The translations under genes and the position numbers were made by a program. Positions 25,386 through 37,028 of a stretch of DNA of 64,000 nucleotides are shown piece after piece. This DNA comes from Penelope pileata (Eukaryota; Chordata; Aves; Galliformes; Cracidae). The notes beneath the pieces were generated by a model. The model searched no databases and was not told the origin of the DNA. It worked only from the letters and a program-made list of their open reading frames with translations. Location of the stretch: assembly GCA_013396635.1 (NCBI GenBank), contig WBMW01000795.1:1-64000 (forward strand), written 5' to 3'. Positions within the stretch are counted from its first letter, which is position 1. Each line of letters opens with the position of its first letter.

Positions 25386-27440
25386 TGCAGCTGCAAACTC
25401 TCTCTGCACTAACTGAAAGATTTCTTCCCACGTTATGCAACAAGATGAGATTTTAATGAACTCTTCCGATGTTTCTTCTAGGGGATGACCTTTGTTCATG
25501 GCTAGTTCTTTACTCTATAGGGTTGTATCCAGCAGTAGATCGCCTTGTGTCTCTTTACCTGGGATTAGGAGTACCAGATCTCAGTTGGTGGGCTCCTCTA
25601 GCTTGACCACCTACTTCTCAAAGCCACCGTTGTGTGCAGTGCCCTCTCTGCCTGTTCTCTGTGGTGCTCACCAGCAGGCAGGGCCAGAAAGACATGGTGC
25701 TGCTCATTGGCATGTCACGTCCTGCACAGTCCAGTGTTTGATGACCAAGCTTGTTGACAAACTCAAGCAGGCTGAGGGAGGTCTTCTCTGAATCTTTCTC
25801 TGGCGAAGGGTACAAGGTCAGGAAAGCAGGCTGCTCCCCCTTAGCTGAGCAGGAAAGGAGCAATCCTCACCTCTGCCAGAGCTCCCTTCTCTCAGCAGTG
25901 GTTCCGCCATCCCCAGTCTCACCCCAGGCTGTTCAGCAGCTCTTCCTAGAGCGGAGTGCTGCAGCATGGAGGCTGTAGCGATTTATCCAAAGTGCAAGTA
26001 ACGAGTCAATAGATCACGCCTCTTAGAGGAGTGCTATCTGTAGCACGAAAATGTATTGTGGTACATTAATCCATGGCATCCATTGCAGTTGTAAAAGAGT
26101 GGACGTGGGTAATAATTCATATTGCAGCACTTGAAAATGCTATGGGTGCACCCAGGCCAGATAACTCAGAGCTTGATTATCACTTCTCTAAAGTTTGAGG
26201 ATTAATGTTCACAGATTTTTGGTCTGTGCTCGCTCCCAAAGAGAGTGACTGCAGGTTAATATAATCTTACCCTTTCAGAAGACTGTAGCTCTTTTCTTAA
26301 CTGTAACTTTTATTTTTAATTTCAACAGAAAAAAACACATCTTTTTAGAATATGATTCATTAATGTGCTTGATACTTTAATTTATCTTGCTTTCTTAATA
26401 AAGGTCTCTCAACTTTTAAAGTCTAGTATTACTTTCATAGTGCTTGAGAATTTTCGAGTACCTAAGTATAACGAACTTGTTTTTTCCTGACAGTCAGTTT
26501 TATAGGACTGCCTTTTATTGTGCTTTCGTTTATCACTCTATTAAAAATTAAGCAGGAGAAAAATTTAATGAAGTCTCAGGAGTTACTCTGGTCAATGCAG
26601 CACTTAAATGTGCAGTTTTGGAAGCATACTAATTTCTCAGTGTTATTTTGAAACTATTAGCAGAGTACTGTAGAGTGTGTAGCAAGGGCGGCGAATTACA
26701 GGAGTGGTAACGTGGAGAGCTGAAGAGTAAAGCAGTACCAGCAGTGTGCGTTGGGGGAAGGAATGCTGATGAGATTTCCCAGATGCGTTCATTATTCTCT
26801 CCCTCTTCCCCATAGGCCTTTCTCTTTGAAAGCCATTACAGAGCAATATCATGTCATTCATGCTAGTGTGACATCTGGATCAAGTTCAGATTAACATCCT
26901 CCTAAGGCTAGGACAGGCTTCCCAAAATCACTGCTTCTTAATGCCATTGATTCTTTGGGCTTTGTTTGCTAGATGAATCTTTGTTTTACGTTTAATTCCT
27001 GTTTGATTTTTTTCTTTTTGAAATTTTGTTTCATTTTAAGTGTGGGCAGCGTAATTCTTTCTTCCTAATTGGAGACTAGGCTGTGTTAGGCAGATCTGAG
27101 TGAATTTCATTAATTTTATTTCTCAGTCGATCTTCTTGCTGGCTCTGTGAGAGAGACTGGGCCAGATGATGCTTTTGTATGGTATGATAATGAAATAGCT
27201 TCCATTTTAACAATCAGTTGAGAGCATATTAAGCAGCAGCTGATGTCAAGTTGTACTTCAGGTGATCACTGGGTACAGAATCCTAAAATGGCTTCTCAAG
27301 TCTCTTAGTGCTACCTGTTTTTGCTTGGTGTTTAAAAAACAAATAAATCTGGAGTGGTCTTGGTAAGTTCCAGATGACTAGAAAAGCAACAGTAAGCATA
27401 CTGACATAAAGGATCAGGATCACCCAATTAATTAAAAGCT

Positions 27441-28050
27441 TGTCATCTTTAATTCTAAGTAGAATAATGGAACTGCCAATATAAGAGTTGATTAATGAAG
27501 AATTAAGAAAGTAATGTAGTTAGAGAGCCAACAGGTTTATGGAATACTGATCTTGTCAGCATAACTTGATTTTTTTTTTAAATTAGATTACAGATTTGGT
27601 TAATAAAGGCAATACTGTTCTTCTGTAGTGCATTTAATTTGATAAAAAACATTTTGATTAAGAAATCAAAATAAAATCAACTCAAATGGAGAAGAACTGG
27701 CTGATATATCTAAACCCATTTTTATGGATGAATTGAATAAGCATTTCTGTTTGGGTCATATCAGGAACAGTTCTATGTAATTTATAAAGATAAAGCTGCA
27801 AGTGGGGAAAAAAATTGCGAGAGTGTTAAAACAAACAAACAAAACAAACAACAAAGAATGATGTTGCTAATTCACAGTGGTTTGAACTGAGTCTTGTTAA
27901 TCTATTGCAAGTTGGCCATAATGACAGAGTAGGAGAAGGAAGGCACAGTCACAAAGTAGGGAATATGACTTGGGGTCACTGAGCATTGGGCTCTCAGCTG
28001 GGCAAAATTACTAAAAGAGATTGTGCAGTCCTTGGCTGTATAAACCAGAA
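27441..28050 (+). mobile_element. Ancient, degraded CR1-like LINE fragment (reverse transcriptase region)
   Basis: Several blocks appear in the order expected for the middle of ORF2 of old CR1/L3-type LINEs: AGAATAATGGAACTGCC, AACAGGTTTATGGAA, TTGGTTAATAAAGGCAATAC, TGCATTTAATTTGATA, ACATTTTGATTAAGAAA, AACAAAGAATG, ACTTGGGGTCACTGAG and CAGTCCTTGGCTGTATAAAC. This part of the element specifies reverse transcriptase. Here all frames are broken by stops and indels, and the stretch leading into the catalytic-motif region is deleted. It is far more diverged than the young CR1 tails elsewhere in the window and lacks the 3' end. The match rests on remembered consensus wording and was not aligned. Confidence 0.65.
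27829..27852. repeat. (AAAC)n-type simple repeat
   Basis: An imperfect AAAC/AAAAC tract interrupts the ancient LINE fragment and probably expanded after insertion. Confidence 0.8.
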
Positions 28051-28432
28051 CAAAATTTCTCACTCTTTTCTTAATATTGGAGAATATTTTAAAGCTTTTG
28101 AAGTTGCATATTTGAAATTACTTTTCAAATCAGTTTCCTTCTAACCCAGATCTTTTATGCCCATCCCCAAATCTGTGCAGTATCCTGTTTTACAGAATTA
28201 AATTACGGTGCTATACAAGAAGTTATTGTCAGGAGGATTAGGAAACCAAAATAAAAGAATTCTGGCAGAAACTTGCAGTCCCGAAAGAAAATCTTGTCGT
28301 TAAAGAGGTGTGATGTGACCAGAATTAATACTGGTTTTACAGAAGCAGTCATGATGTTAGGAATGATTTCTCATGTGCTTGAGTTTTCCCTGTTTTCATA
28401 TCTTCCCCACCAGATAAACAGTATACAATTTC

Positions 28433-28440
28433 ATTTGCAT
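28433..28440 (+). promoter_or_regulatory. Perfect octamer (POU) motif ATTTGCAT
   Basis: The exact octamer ATTTGCAT is present. One such match is expected by chance in about 65 kb per strand, so it only gains interest from the hairpin 113 bases downstream and the forkhead-like motifs near 28825. Binding is inferred only. Confidence 0.3.
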
Positions 28441-28552
28441 ATTAGTATGTTTCATCTCATATTACCTTTTGGAACTATTTCATTTTTTGCATTTTTTTTT
28501 CTGGTCAGTATTAATTGCTGAAAACTATTTCATTTCTCTTGGAAACTGCAAC

Positions 28553-28583
28553 ATGTTTAATTATCATTTAGATAATTAAACAT
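28553..28583. repeat. Perfect 13-bp inverted repeat with 5-nt loop
   Basis: The left arm ATGTTTAATTATC (28553-28565), the loop ATTTA (28566-28570) and the right arm GATAATTAAACAT (28571-28583) form a perfect hairpin or palindromic site. Each arm contains a TAATTA homeodomain-type core overlapping a GATAA core, so the element presents both motifs as mirror images. Function is not known. Confidence 0.9.
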
Positions 28584-31500
28584 CTCAAATACTGAGTCCT
28601 ACAGTACCGTAAGCACATATTTTGCAGTTTATTATCTTTACTTTATAGAATTATGTTCAATGTGAGGGATTGGTGAAAATAAATTGGACAATGTGCCCTC
28701 TTTTGTCTGCCAAATGAATTCTACCAATTAGGCTGAAATGTCAGAGCATGGGCACCCACTGAGAATACGATATGCTGCATTCCCAGTTTACAACTTGTAG
28801 CAGTTCAAACGATTACAAACAAGTAAACGATTTCATTTGCAGCACATTTCCTTAAAAGTAACGACCTTAGAAGATAGCAGCGAACTGCAATTCTAGAAAC
28901 CTTCTTTCTGTTCGTGGCTGTTTTGTCACCTTTGACGTTGTGTGTTGGTGCCATTTGGAAAGTGGGGTTAATATGCGTGTTTCCCCAGCAATTGCTGTCT
29001 ACTTCATTTCCCTTGTGGTTTTTTTCAGAGCAAACACTTCTCTTAATTTTTTTTTGTGCTTGCTGCAGTGCGATCTTGGTTTTCTGCAGATAAGTAGTAT
29101 GTAATCATGTTTTATTACAATGAAGGTTATATATTGGAGAATAAGTTCTTATTCAGTAACAAATTTCATTACTGGTGCAATTTTATGGTCTTATGGAGGG
29201 AACCCCCTTGAAAATGAAGAGCTCTGCATTCAGCATTTGTCTGTGTCTGTCTATGCACAGTCCACTCTTAATGTGCACTGAATACAGAATGGGATGAATT
29301 GGGGAGTGAGGGAAGAATGGAGCAATAATATTGTAAAGAAATAAGTGGAGATCAGTTTATTCTTGAACTTAATTTTTTTTTCTTTGGCTCTTATAATTTG
29401 TCCTCTGAATGGTCATAATTAAGGATCACGCTAGTTGAGCGTGTTCCTTTTGTTTGTGCATATGCCGCTTCACCTCTAAGACTTAGCTTGCCATTACTAT
29501 GTGGGTGTTTGGTTTTTTTTTGTATCTCTTAATTTTTTGGAAACCCTCCCAAGCCCATGTCTTCCTCCTCTTCAGCCACGAAACACATTTTAAAGTTGGA
29601 AGCAAAATTACCAATGCTTCTGTCTTAAGAAATGGATGAGGGAATGAATAATATGTCCTAGAAGTTATTCCCGTGGTGTAATGTGCCTGTAGAAAGCTCA
29701 TAGATCATACAGTGCTGAATATAGGGTAAGAATCTATACAGAAAAGAAAAAAGAAAAAGGTTTTTCAGATATAACGAATATTTTCTAGGAAAAGGTAGTG
29801 GCTGTGTAGTTGAAAGACAAGTTAAGGTGGCTGACATTTTTCATTGTCACTTCACTGCTGGGCATATTCAGAGCCTATACCCATAGTTTGTAGAATGAGG
29901 AAAAAAAAGCATACACAACAGTAGTATTATATAGAAATCAATGAACATATATAGCCATGATCTTTATGTCTTACTGTGAATTATTTAGTCCTGAATGTGC
30001 TAGTTATTGTGTGCTTTAAATAAAGTCACTTCTCAAGCTTACAATTTTTTCCCTGTGATAATTTGATCTGATTCCCACAGCAGGCACAGGAGTGCTGCCA
30101 CACTTCAATATTGCCCTCACAAATCAGCTTACTGTCTCAGTGTTTAGGAAGGGATTTGCAAGTTTAAGGTGCGAGTTCTGAGTCTGACTCCAGGTGATTT
30201 AAAGATCTCTTGAAAATACATTTGCTTTTGATTCCAAGGTGTGGAGTTTCAGCTAGGCTACTGCACTGCACACCAATCAGGTGCTGTGATAGAAGTCATC
30301 CGCTCCGCTGGGTTCAGTCTGGAAATCTGCCTTGTGGACAGGCTTAAATCAGAAAATGTCAGGAGCTCCCAATACACACTTTGTTCTCCTAAGTTAATCT
30401 CTTGGAGACTTTACCTGTCCTCTCAGTGTAAATACATGTGCCCGTATGTATGCTTTTTCCAGTCTCTGAAGAGTGACCAGCCAGCACCTGTAGCCTGGTT
30501 GTAAGGCTCTCAGGTACTGTCCTCTCAGGTACTGGGCATGCTTCCTTCAGCCTCTGTTAGACTGTAACCCAGGACTGGAAACAAATTTTCAGCAGCTGTA
30601 ATAAAGAACAACTATGAATTCAAAACACTTATTGCCTTTACAATATGATGTTTAAGCTTGGATACAAAAAAGTGTTTTTAAATTGCCTACTGTTACCCTT
30701 ACCGTCCTTCTTTTGGTGTTGCATCCTGTATCTTACTCAGGCTTGTATGGGCTTGTAGCGAGGGTTAAGTATAACACTGCCAGCTCCTGGAAGAAACTCT
30801 TGTCTCAGTTGCTGAAGGTCTGAGGATTGCTGAGGTATTTTCTGCACAGAATAATTGTTGATGAGAGAAAATTAGGTACTCAAAGCTATGTATTTTCTGT
30901 AATAGAAAGTTCCTCTCAGTGAACATGGTGGCATTTAAAAGCACATGAAAATCATTGTATATTTTTGTGGGTTTTTTTGTTTTTGTTTAAAATTTCAATA
31001 TATTAATTTAACCTTGCCAGGAGTAGTCGTCTTTATGAGGAATAAAAGCATAAGGGAGGACACAAAGCTGGGCTGCTGAGGAGTGGGACTCCTGGATGGA
31101 GGGGGCTGAGCGTCCTTGCACAGATGCCAGTGTGAGGAAGCACAGCTCTAACACAGTGCTTGTCCTGTAATGTTTTAATTTCTGCAAAGAAAGTGTAACT
31201 TTTTGTGCTTTGTAAAGTGAATGTCTAGCTATTTAGCAAGGGACAAAGCATAATGTCATCATTTGAGAGATGTATTGTCAACTTGGACAGGTGATATTTA
31301 AGGAGCCTGAAGAGAGAAATGACCTGGCAGTGTAACAAGACGTATCACATGTGACTGTCTCAGAAAGAATGAGAACAAGACAGACAATTTCCATTACTTC
31401 TCAATGTTAAGGTGCTAGCATTATCCCCTAAACAACCACATGCTCCAAGCAATAATCATGCACTGTCTTCTTCTGTGCTAATATGAAAGTGGAATTCAAT

Positions 31501-31876
31501 CTCTTTGACACATATTGCTTCAGCTTCTGACTTGTCAAGTTGTTTCTCTGCTGGAGCTCAGCTAATATATACTGAATGGGCTTTCTATACTGACTGAAAG
31601 GGGGAAATACTTATCCATTTTCCTTTGAAGCTGGCTGTAGAAGTGTATAGAATATGCTAGAATAGAGAGGCTTTGTTTTTGGTAGTCTTATTGTAGACCA
31701 GAAAAACATCAAGCCCTTCTTCAAACTGAGTGCTCTTTTGGAGTCTGCTCTCTGGCCTAAGCTGAGTAGCCCATTAGCTATGTGCTAATTCCTGGAATTG
31801 TTAGGAGAGAGGCAATCATTCCTCTTCCTATCTTCCCACAGGTGTGTCTGTGTGCTCTGGTTTTTATGGCAGAATT

Positions 31877-31894
31877 CCACCACCACCACCACCC
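31877..31894. repeat. (CAC)n trinucleotide repeat followed by C/T tract
   Basis: About six CAC units lead into CCCCTCC and a run of T bases, ending near 31913. Confidence 0.85.
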
Positions 31895-34360
31895 CCTCCT
31901 TTTTTTTTTTTTTAAATTTCTCACCGAGAACATATTTTTGGAATAGCTGATAGAAAGACTCTACATTTTCTGTATCAATCAAATCCTACCTTTCAGTTAC
32001 AATAATCACTGTCATTATATTTTGCATATGGATGAATGGCATTTTATAGTAAGCTTCCTCTAATTATTAAGTATTAGATACTACTGTTGCAACTGTTAAA
32101 TTTCTCTATATGGAGGGGGAAATTAAATTAGTAATTAAGATCGTCTGTAAAAAATGAGAAAATAGGTTTCTTTGCAGTATAAAACAAAAAGAAGGAAGAC
32201 CAGCAACCCTCCAGTGATAGTGCCGTTCAGGAATATGCAGTTTTTTCTTAACCTACAGCCTGGAGGAACAAACCACTATTCCCATATTTGAAAGGTCTGA
32301 AAATTCAAAATACTTGATCTGAATCAAATATAAGCAAAATTTTGAAACATCATAGCCTCACTCATAACCTGCATCACTTTTGTGGTTCAGCTCAATTTCT
32401 GTATGTGTTTCTGTTCTCTTCATTCTAAAGCAGCAATATAATCTCTTACCTGCAATTAAAAGATCATTTTATTATAAAGTTAAGATAACCATGGTGTGTT
32501 GGGCTTTGTTTGTCTGACCTGCAGCAATTTAGACACTTTCTCTGTAGTATGACTGCATCAGTATAGAAAAGGGAAAGATAAGCTATCCTAGCGAGTACTG
32601 ATTCAAACTGAAAGTTCTGAAGCTGCTATTATGACAAATGTCAGTGACTTGCTGGCCAAGCAAGCCTTTCAGGACTGCTTTCTGAATGCCTTGTGGACTG
32701 TGGGTTTCTATGTACAAAATGTGTGTGAGGACTCATGCAGTAAGACACGTTTTTTTTTTCCTGCAGCTGTCAGTAATGTATGTTTCCTGACAGGCCTTTT
32801 CCCTTCTAGTTTGATTGTTTAAAAGCTGCATAAAAGGGATACAGGTAAGATGCATACAGAGTTGTACTTCTTGCTTTATTCAGCCCGTGCTGCATAGATT
32901 TTCCATGCTCCCTTATGGAAAGTCATGTGTTTAAACATAATATCACAATGCATATGCATAAGGAAATTGAATTCAGCTTTGTTGCCGATATCTCAAAGGT
33001 GGCTTTTCTTAACTTTTGAGTGCTTGATTTTCCTTTCTTGCTGTAATATAGCTTTTGTGCATATAATTTGCTATAAGCAACAACAGACAAGAAAATCCTC
33101 AAATTCTTTCACTTGAAAGTTTCTGTTGTCAGATAGAGGAAAATTAATCAAAAATGCATTTTGACATTCAAAAGAGAATTCTTTGGCTTAAAATGCATAA
33201 AACATGCAAAAGCTTAAATTGCTTGAGTTTGCACGTTTTAGAGCATTACTCTGTGACTGATGTTTATTAGGTAAGCTAAAGCATGTGCAGTAGGTTTCTA
33301 TGTAGCAGTCTGCACCTTTGTTTAGTAAGCTAAATCGCTTTAGAGCAAGTAGCCTTTCCAACTCTGAAGAGGCTGTGGAGATTTTTTTGTCAATGACATT
33401 TCTTTCCTGTCCCTATATAGATCCTGCATGTAAAGTAAGACATTACCGAGGTTGTTTCCCTGTGACTTCTTGTCTTTTGAATTTGCATAGTTCTCACATT
33501 GTTAATCCCTATGACTTCTGTTGCTGTTTTTGTGGTATTCTTGGAGCATCTTAAAATCAATTTTTTCTAGCAACCAGAAGCCTCAGAATTTGTGCTGGTA
33601 GCCATGCTGAGTATGTACTAGGCATTAACAGAACACATCCTTTGTGGCTGCTGGCCCTCAGGCCTTTTGCTCTGTTTGAAGCACCATTGACAGTTATGCA
33701 CTGACAGAGCAAATCTCAGGAGTGGCAAGGCCAGCAATTGCTTACCAACACCCTTCCTTTACTGTGTCAGCATCATAGGAAGCCCTTATACTAGAGGATA
33801 GTGTTTCCTGTTAAAAATAAAAATGGAGGGAGAGCAGTCTTGAAATGTTCCCCTCTACCATCTGCTTCTATGCTGTGTTCAGCTCGTGCTGTCTGGCACA
33901 GTGACAGACTCCGTTTCTTCCTTCATGAGGTCACTGATGTGACAAGGCAGCTCCTGGCTTCCCAGATCCTTCAGAATGTGCAGGGTAAAGACTCATGGGC
34001 TGAAGGGAGCGGAGGAGATCAAGGTGGTAAGACCCAAGTATGGTAACACACACACTGGAAAGATGGGGAAGTGGTAGGAGGTGAAGGCACTGTGGGATGT
34101 GAGAACCAGCCTTCAAATCGTTACTGCAGTGTAGCTGGAGATCTGAAAGGTATGGCTGTAACTGAGCAGCATGCATGCCCAGGAAGCAGTTTGCCGCTGA
34201 ACTCTTGGTCAGGAAACAGCAGAGGGACAGTATATCTTCTCATCTGCCTTTTTTATGGAAATTGTCTCAGGCATGGGCAGAAGAACAAACATGAACGCTT
34301 CCTGAAGGAGTCATGGTGAAATACGTTTCAAAATGAGTCATTCTTGCTTAACCTCTTTTA

Positions 34361-34379
34361 AAAATAAATAAATAAATAG
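34361..34379. repeat. (AAAT)n simple repeat
   Basis: About four AAAT units follow CCTCTTTTA and precede GAAAGAAGGC. Confidence 0.85.
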
Positions 34380-36439
34380 AAAGAAGGCATAGTGGTATCC
34401 TCTGCTGTCTTCAGGGACAGGAAAAGATCTATCTTTGCCTGGATTTGAGCACTGAATTGAAATCTTGCAGTCCCTGATTGCTTCCAGCAATTGCTTGAGA
34501 ATGTCCATAACCATTCATGCCATTCATAGGTGTTACTGGAAATGTTCTCTGCAAAAAGATTTGAAAGAAATAGAGGAGCTTTTGTTTTTACATCAAAATC
34601 CATATATGCGTACAGAAATGCATAGATATGTGTATGTGTGTTTATAATGAAATATATGTCAAATATTTGGGTAGCTTTGAAAAAAAGTGGTTTCAGCTCA
34701 CTGGAACATTTTCTGTATATTGTTATGATATCTTTAATAACCAGAGAGATGGTTAGAACCATTTTTTCACCCCAGTGTATTACAGCAGATATGAAGGAAA
34801 AAAAAATCTATACCTGCATTATTTTTGAAACTGGGAAAACAGACAACACTGTATGTTCCTGCCAAGTATAATTCACAAAGATGCAGCAATTTATTTTCCA
34901 TGCATTTTCCAAATGGTCATTTCTGTGGATTGGTCTTAATCAATCATTGAGATTGTGGTACATAAATGCCTGTAGAAACCTGAATTTACCTTAGTATTTA
35001 GAACCACTCCATCATAAGGACAGATTGTAGTGAGAGAAAAAGCTATAACTTTTAACTGTGTCAAAAGAATTACATTAGAATAAAAATAAAATTTAAAAAT
35101 AGTTTTCAAGTTGAGTATAAATGTAGTTTAGAAAATAGTTTAAATGCATCTGAGAAGTAAAATTTGAGATTTGTTTTCCAATTAAAGATTGAGAGGGAGG
35201 AAACTTGCTATTTTTGTATTTTAGAAGATCTTATTAAAATTTATAGAGAGGATTTTGGAGAAAACTTAAGAGAATTGCTAGAGATGGGAAAAGATGCTTG
35301 TGGCATGAGTGTTTGGCTGTCCCAGTTGCTGATGTTGAAGTCAGATTTCCTTGTGTTATACACATGTTGTAGTAATCCTTTGTGTCAACATTTCTGCTGA
35401 TCTCTGCTGGGACCAAGAGTGACTGCCATTTCTCTTCCCCCTAGTCGGCACTTAATGCATAATTTGGCTTTTAGGTGCTTTTGTCTCATTTATATGATGT
35501 TGGTTTTGTGTTCCCATCTGGCACCTTTGGGATCAAACCAATTCCCAGATGTATGGTCAGAAAGAAGGTCAAACTTTTATTATGAGAAGACTTGTGTATT
35601 TCATAGGCAGATCTAGTAGCTCGTGAACGCTTACTGAATGGTATCTGCTTCTGTCTAGAGGTTAAATGAGTCAAGGCAAGCTAACAGAGTTTTTCAGTTG
35701 TTGATATTGCAAGTAATTTCAGTTCTCCAAGTACGTGCTTAATGATGTTTCCCTTGTGAGCAGTGTTCAGTGATCTCCTTGAAACTAAGCTCCCACTGAG
35801 GCATGGACAGTGAAACCTGACCTTGAAATGATAGTGCAAGCCGTGCTGAAAATTAATTGCTGGTAGCATTCTCTCTGCTATTTGATTTTTAATGCATAAA
35901 GAGTTGCTACAAGTTTTAAAGTTCTTACAGAAAAGATGCAAATTTGTTCTCTTCTTATTTCGTTTACAAGTTGATAGTTTAGTTACTCGGTGCAGATTAT
36001 TGAAGACATATTTAAAGAAATAACTTGATTTGTTCATTTTAAAAAAATTAGAGAAGAAATGAATTCAATGGCATTCAGAAGTTTACTTCATCAGTTTAAC
36101 ATTATCCTTGCAAAGCACATAAACACAGTATTGTTTTTGCATTATGTTAAATATCATTAAACAACATTCTTTAAAAAATTGTGCTAGTCTAACCTATGTT
36201 GACAAAGACATTACAAAAGTATTTTGTAATAAGCTAGGCACTAATACAGTGTACAATTGATTACGTATTACATTTTTGTATGATTAAATGCTGGCTTTGA
36301 GCTATTTATTATGACAGCTCGTGAAATTGTTTTTTGCATTTTTGCAGTTATGTTTAAGTTGAAGCGTACATTTAATTTAAAAAAAAATTGCTATCAAGTA
36401 TGCAAATATATTTGGTACTAAAGTAATTTAGCTTTATGT

Positions 36440-36816
36440 ATGAGTCGCTCTGAAAGTAATGCCTCTTATTTTGTAATGTTGGCCCATGGCATCAGAAGCA
36501 GATGTTGGTGGTAAGGCAGTACAAGTTGAACCTTCCTGCCAATATTCCGTTCCATTTTGTTGCCATGTGACAGATGGCAGCAGAGGGGGCAGTCTGACCA
36601 ACTGGGGTCTGACATGGAAGTGCGGATGAAGTGAATGTGTTAAGGTGTGGAATTGAATTCCTCCATGTGGAAAAAATGGTGCCCATTGACATTCATTGAT
36701 GCTTGCTGAATTTTGATGGAGACCAAATACTGAATGTGAGCACAGTGAGGTGATGGTGGTGCATTTCAGCAATGTTGACAGTGACACTGGGTCATCTCCG
36801 CTGGTGCAGATTTTTA
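36440..36816 (+). mobile_element. Mariner DNA transposon derivative (Mariner1_GG/Galluhop-like), 3'-truncated
   Basis: The 5' end shows GTCGCTCTGAAAGTAATGCC, the terminal-inverted-repeat wording of the chicken mariner. It is followed by TTGGCCCATGGCATCAGAAG and later GAATTCCTCCATGTGG, CCCATTGACATTCATTG and GAGACCAAATACTGAATG. The last blocks are the remnant of the transposase N-terminal helix-turn-helix (peptide traces IEFLH, PIDIH, VSTVR), now interrupted by stop codons. Similarity to the second copy in the window stops at about 36816 (CAGATTTTTA), so the 3' half and 3' inverted repeat are missing. Non-autonomous and inactive. Confidence 0.87.
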
Positions 36817-37007
36817 GTAGACAATTCTGTTATTTTAATTTCAGTATTGGGAATATCCCATGTGTGAAACATAGCTTAGTATCATCTGGTCCAAAGTGAA
36901 GAGTTACAAGATAAAAACCTGCACTGTGTTTCATCCTACGTTCCACAAGCATTTACATTACTATGCAGCCTTTTCCTCCTATGCAACATTGCTTTCTTTC
37001 AAATATT

Positions 37008-37028
37008 CCCCCCCCCCCTTTTTTTTTT
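37008..37028. repeat. (C)11(T)10 homopolymer junction
   Basis: Eleven C bases are followed directly by ten T bases. Confidence 0.9.
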
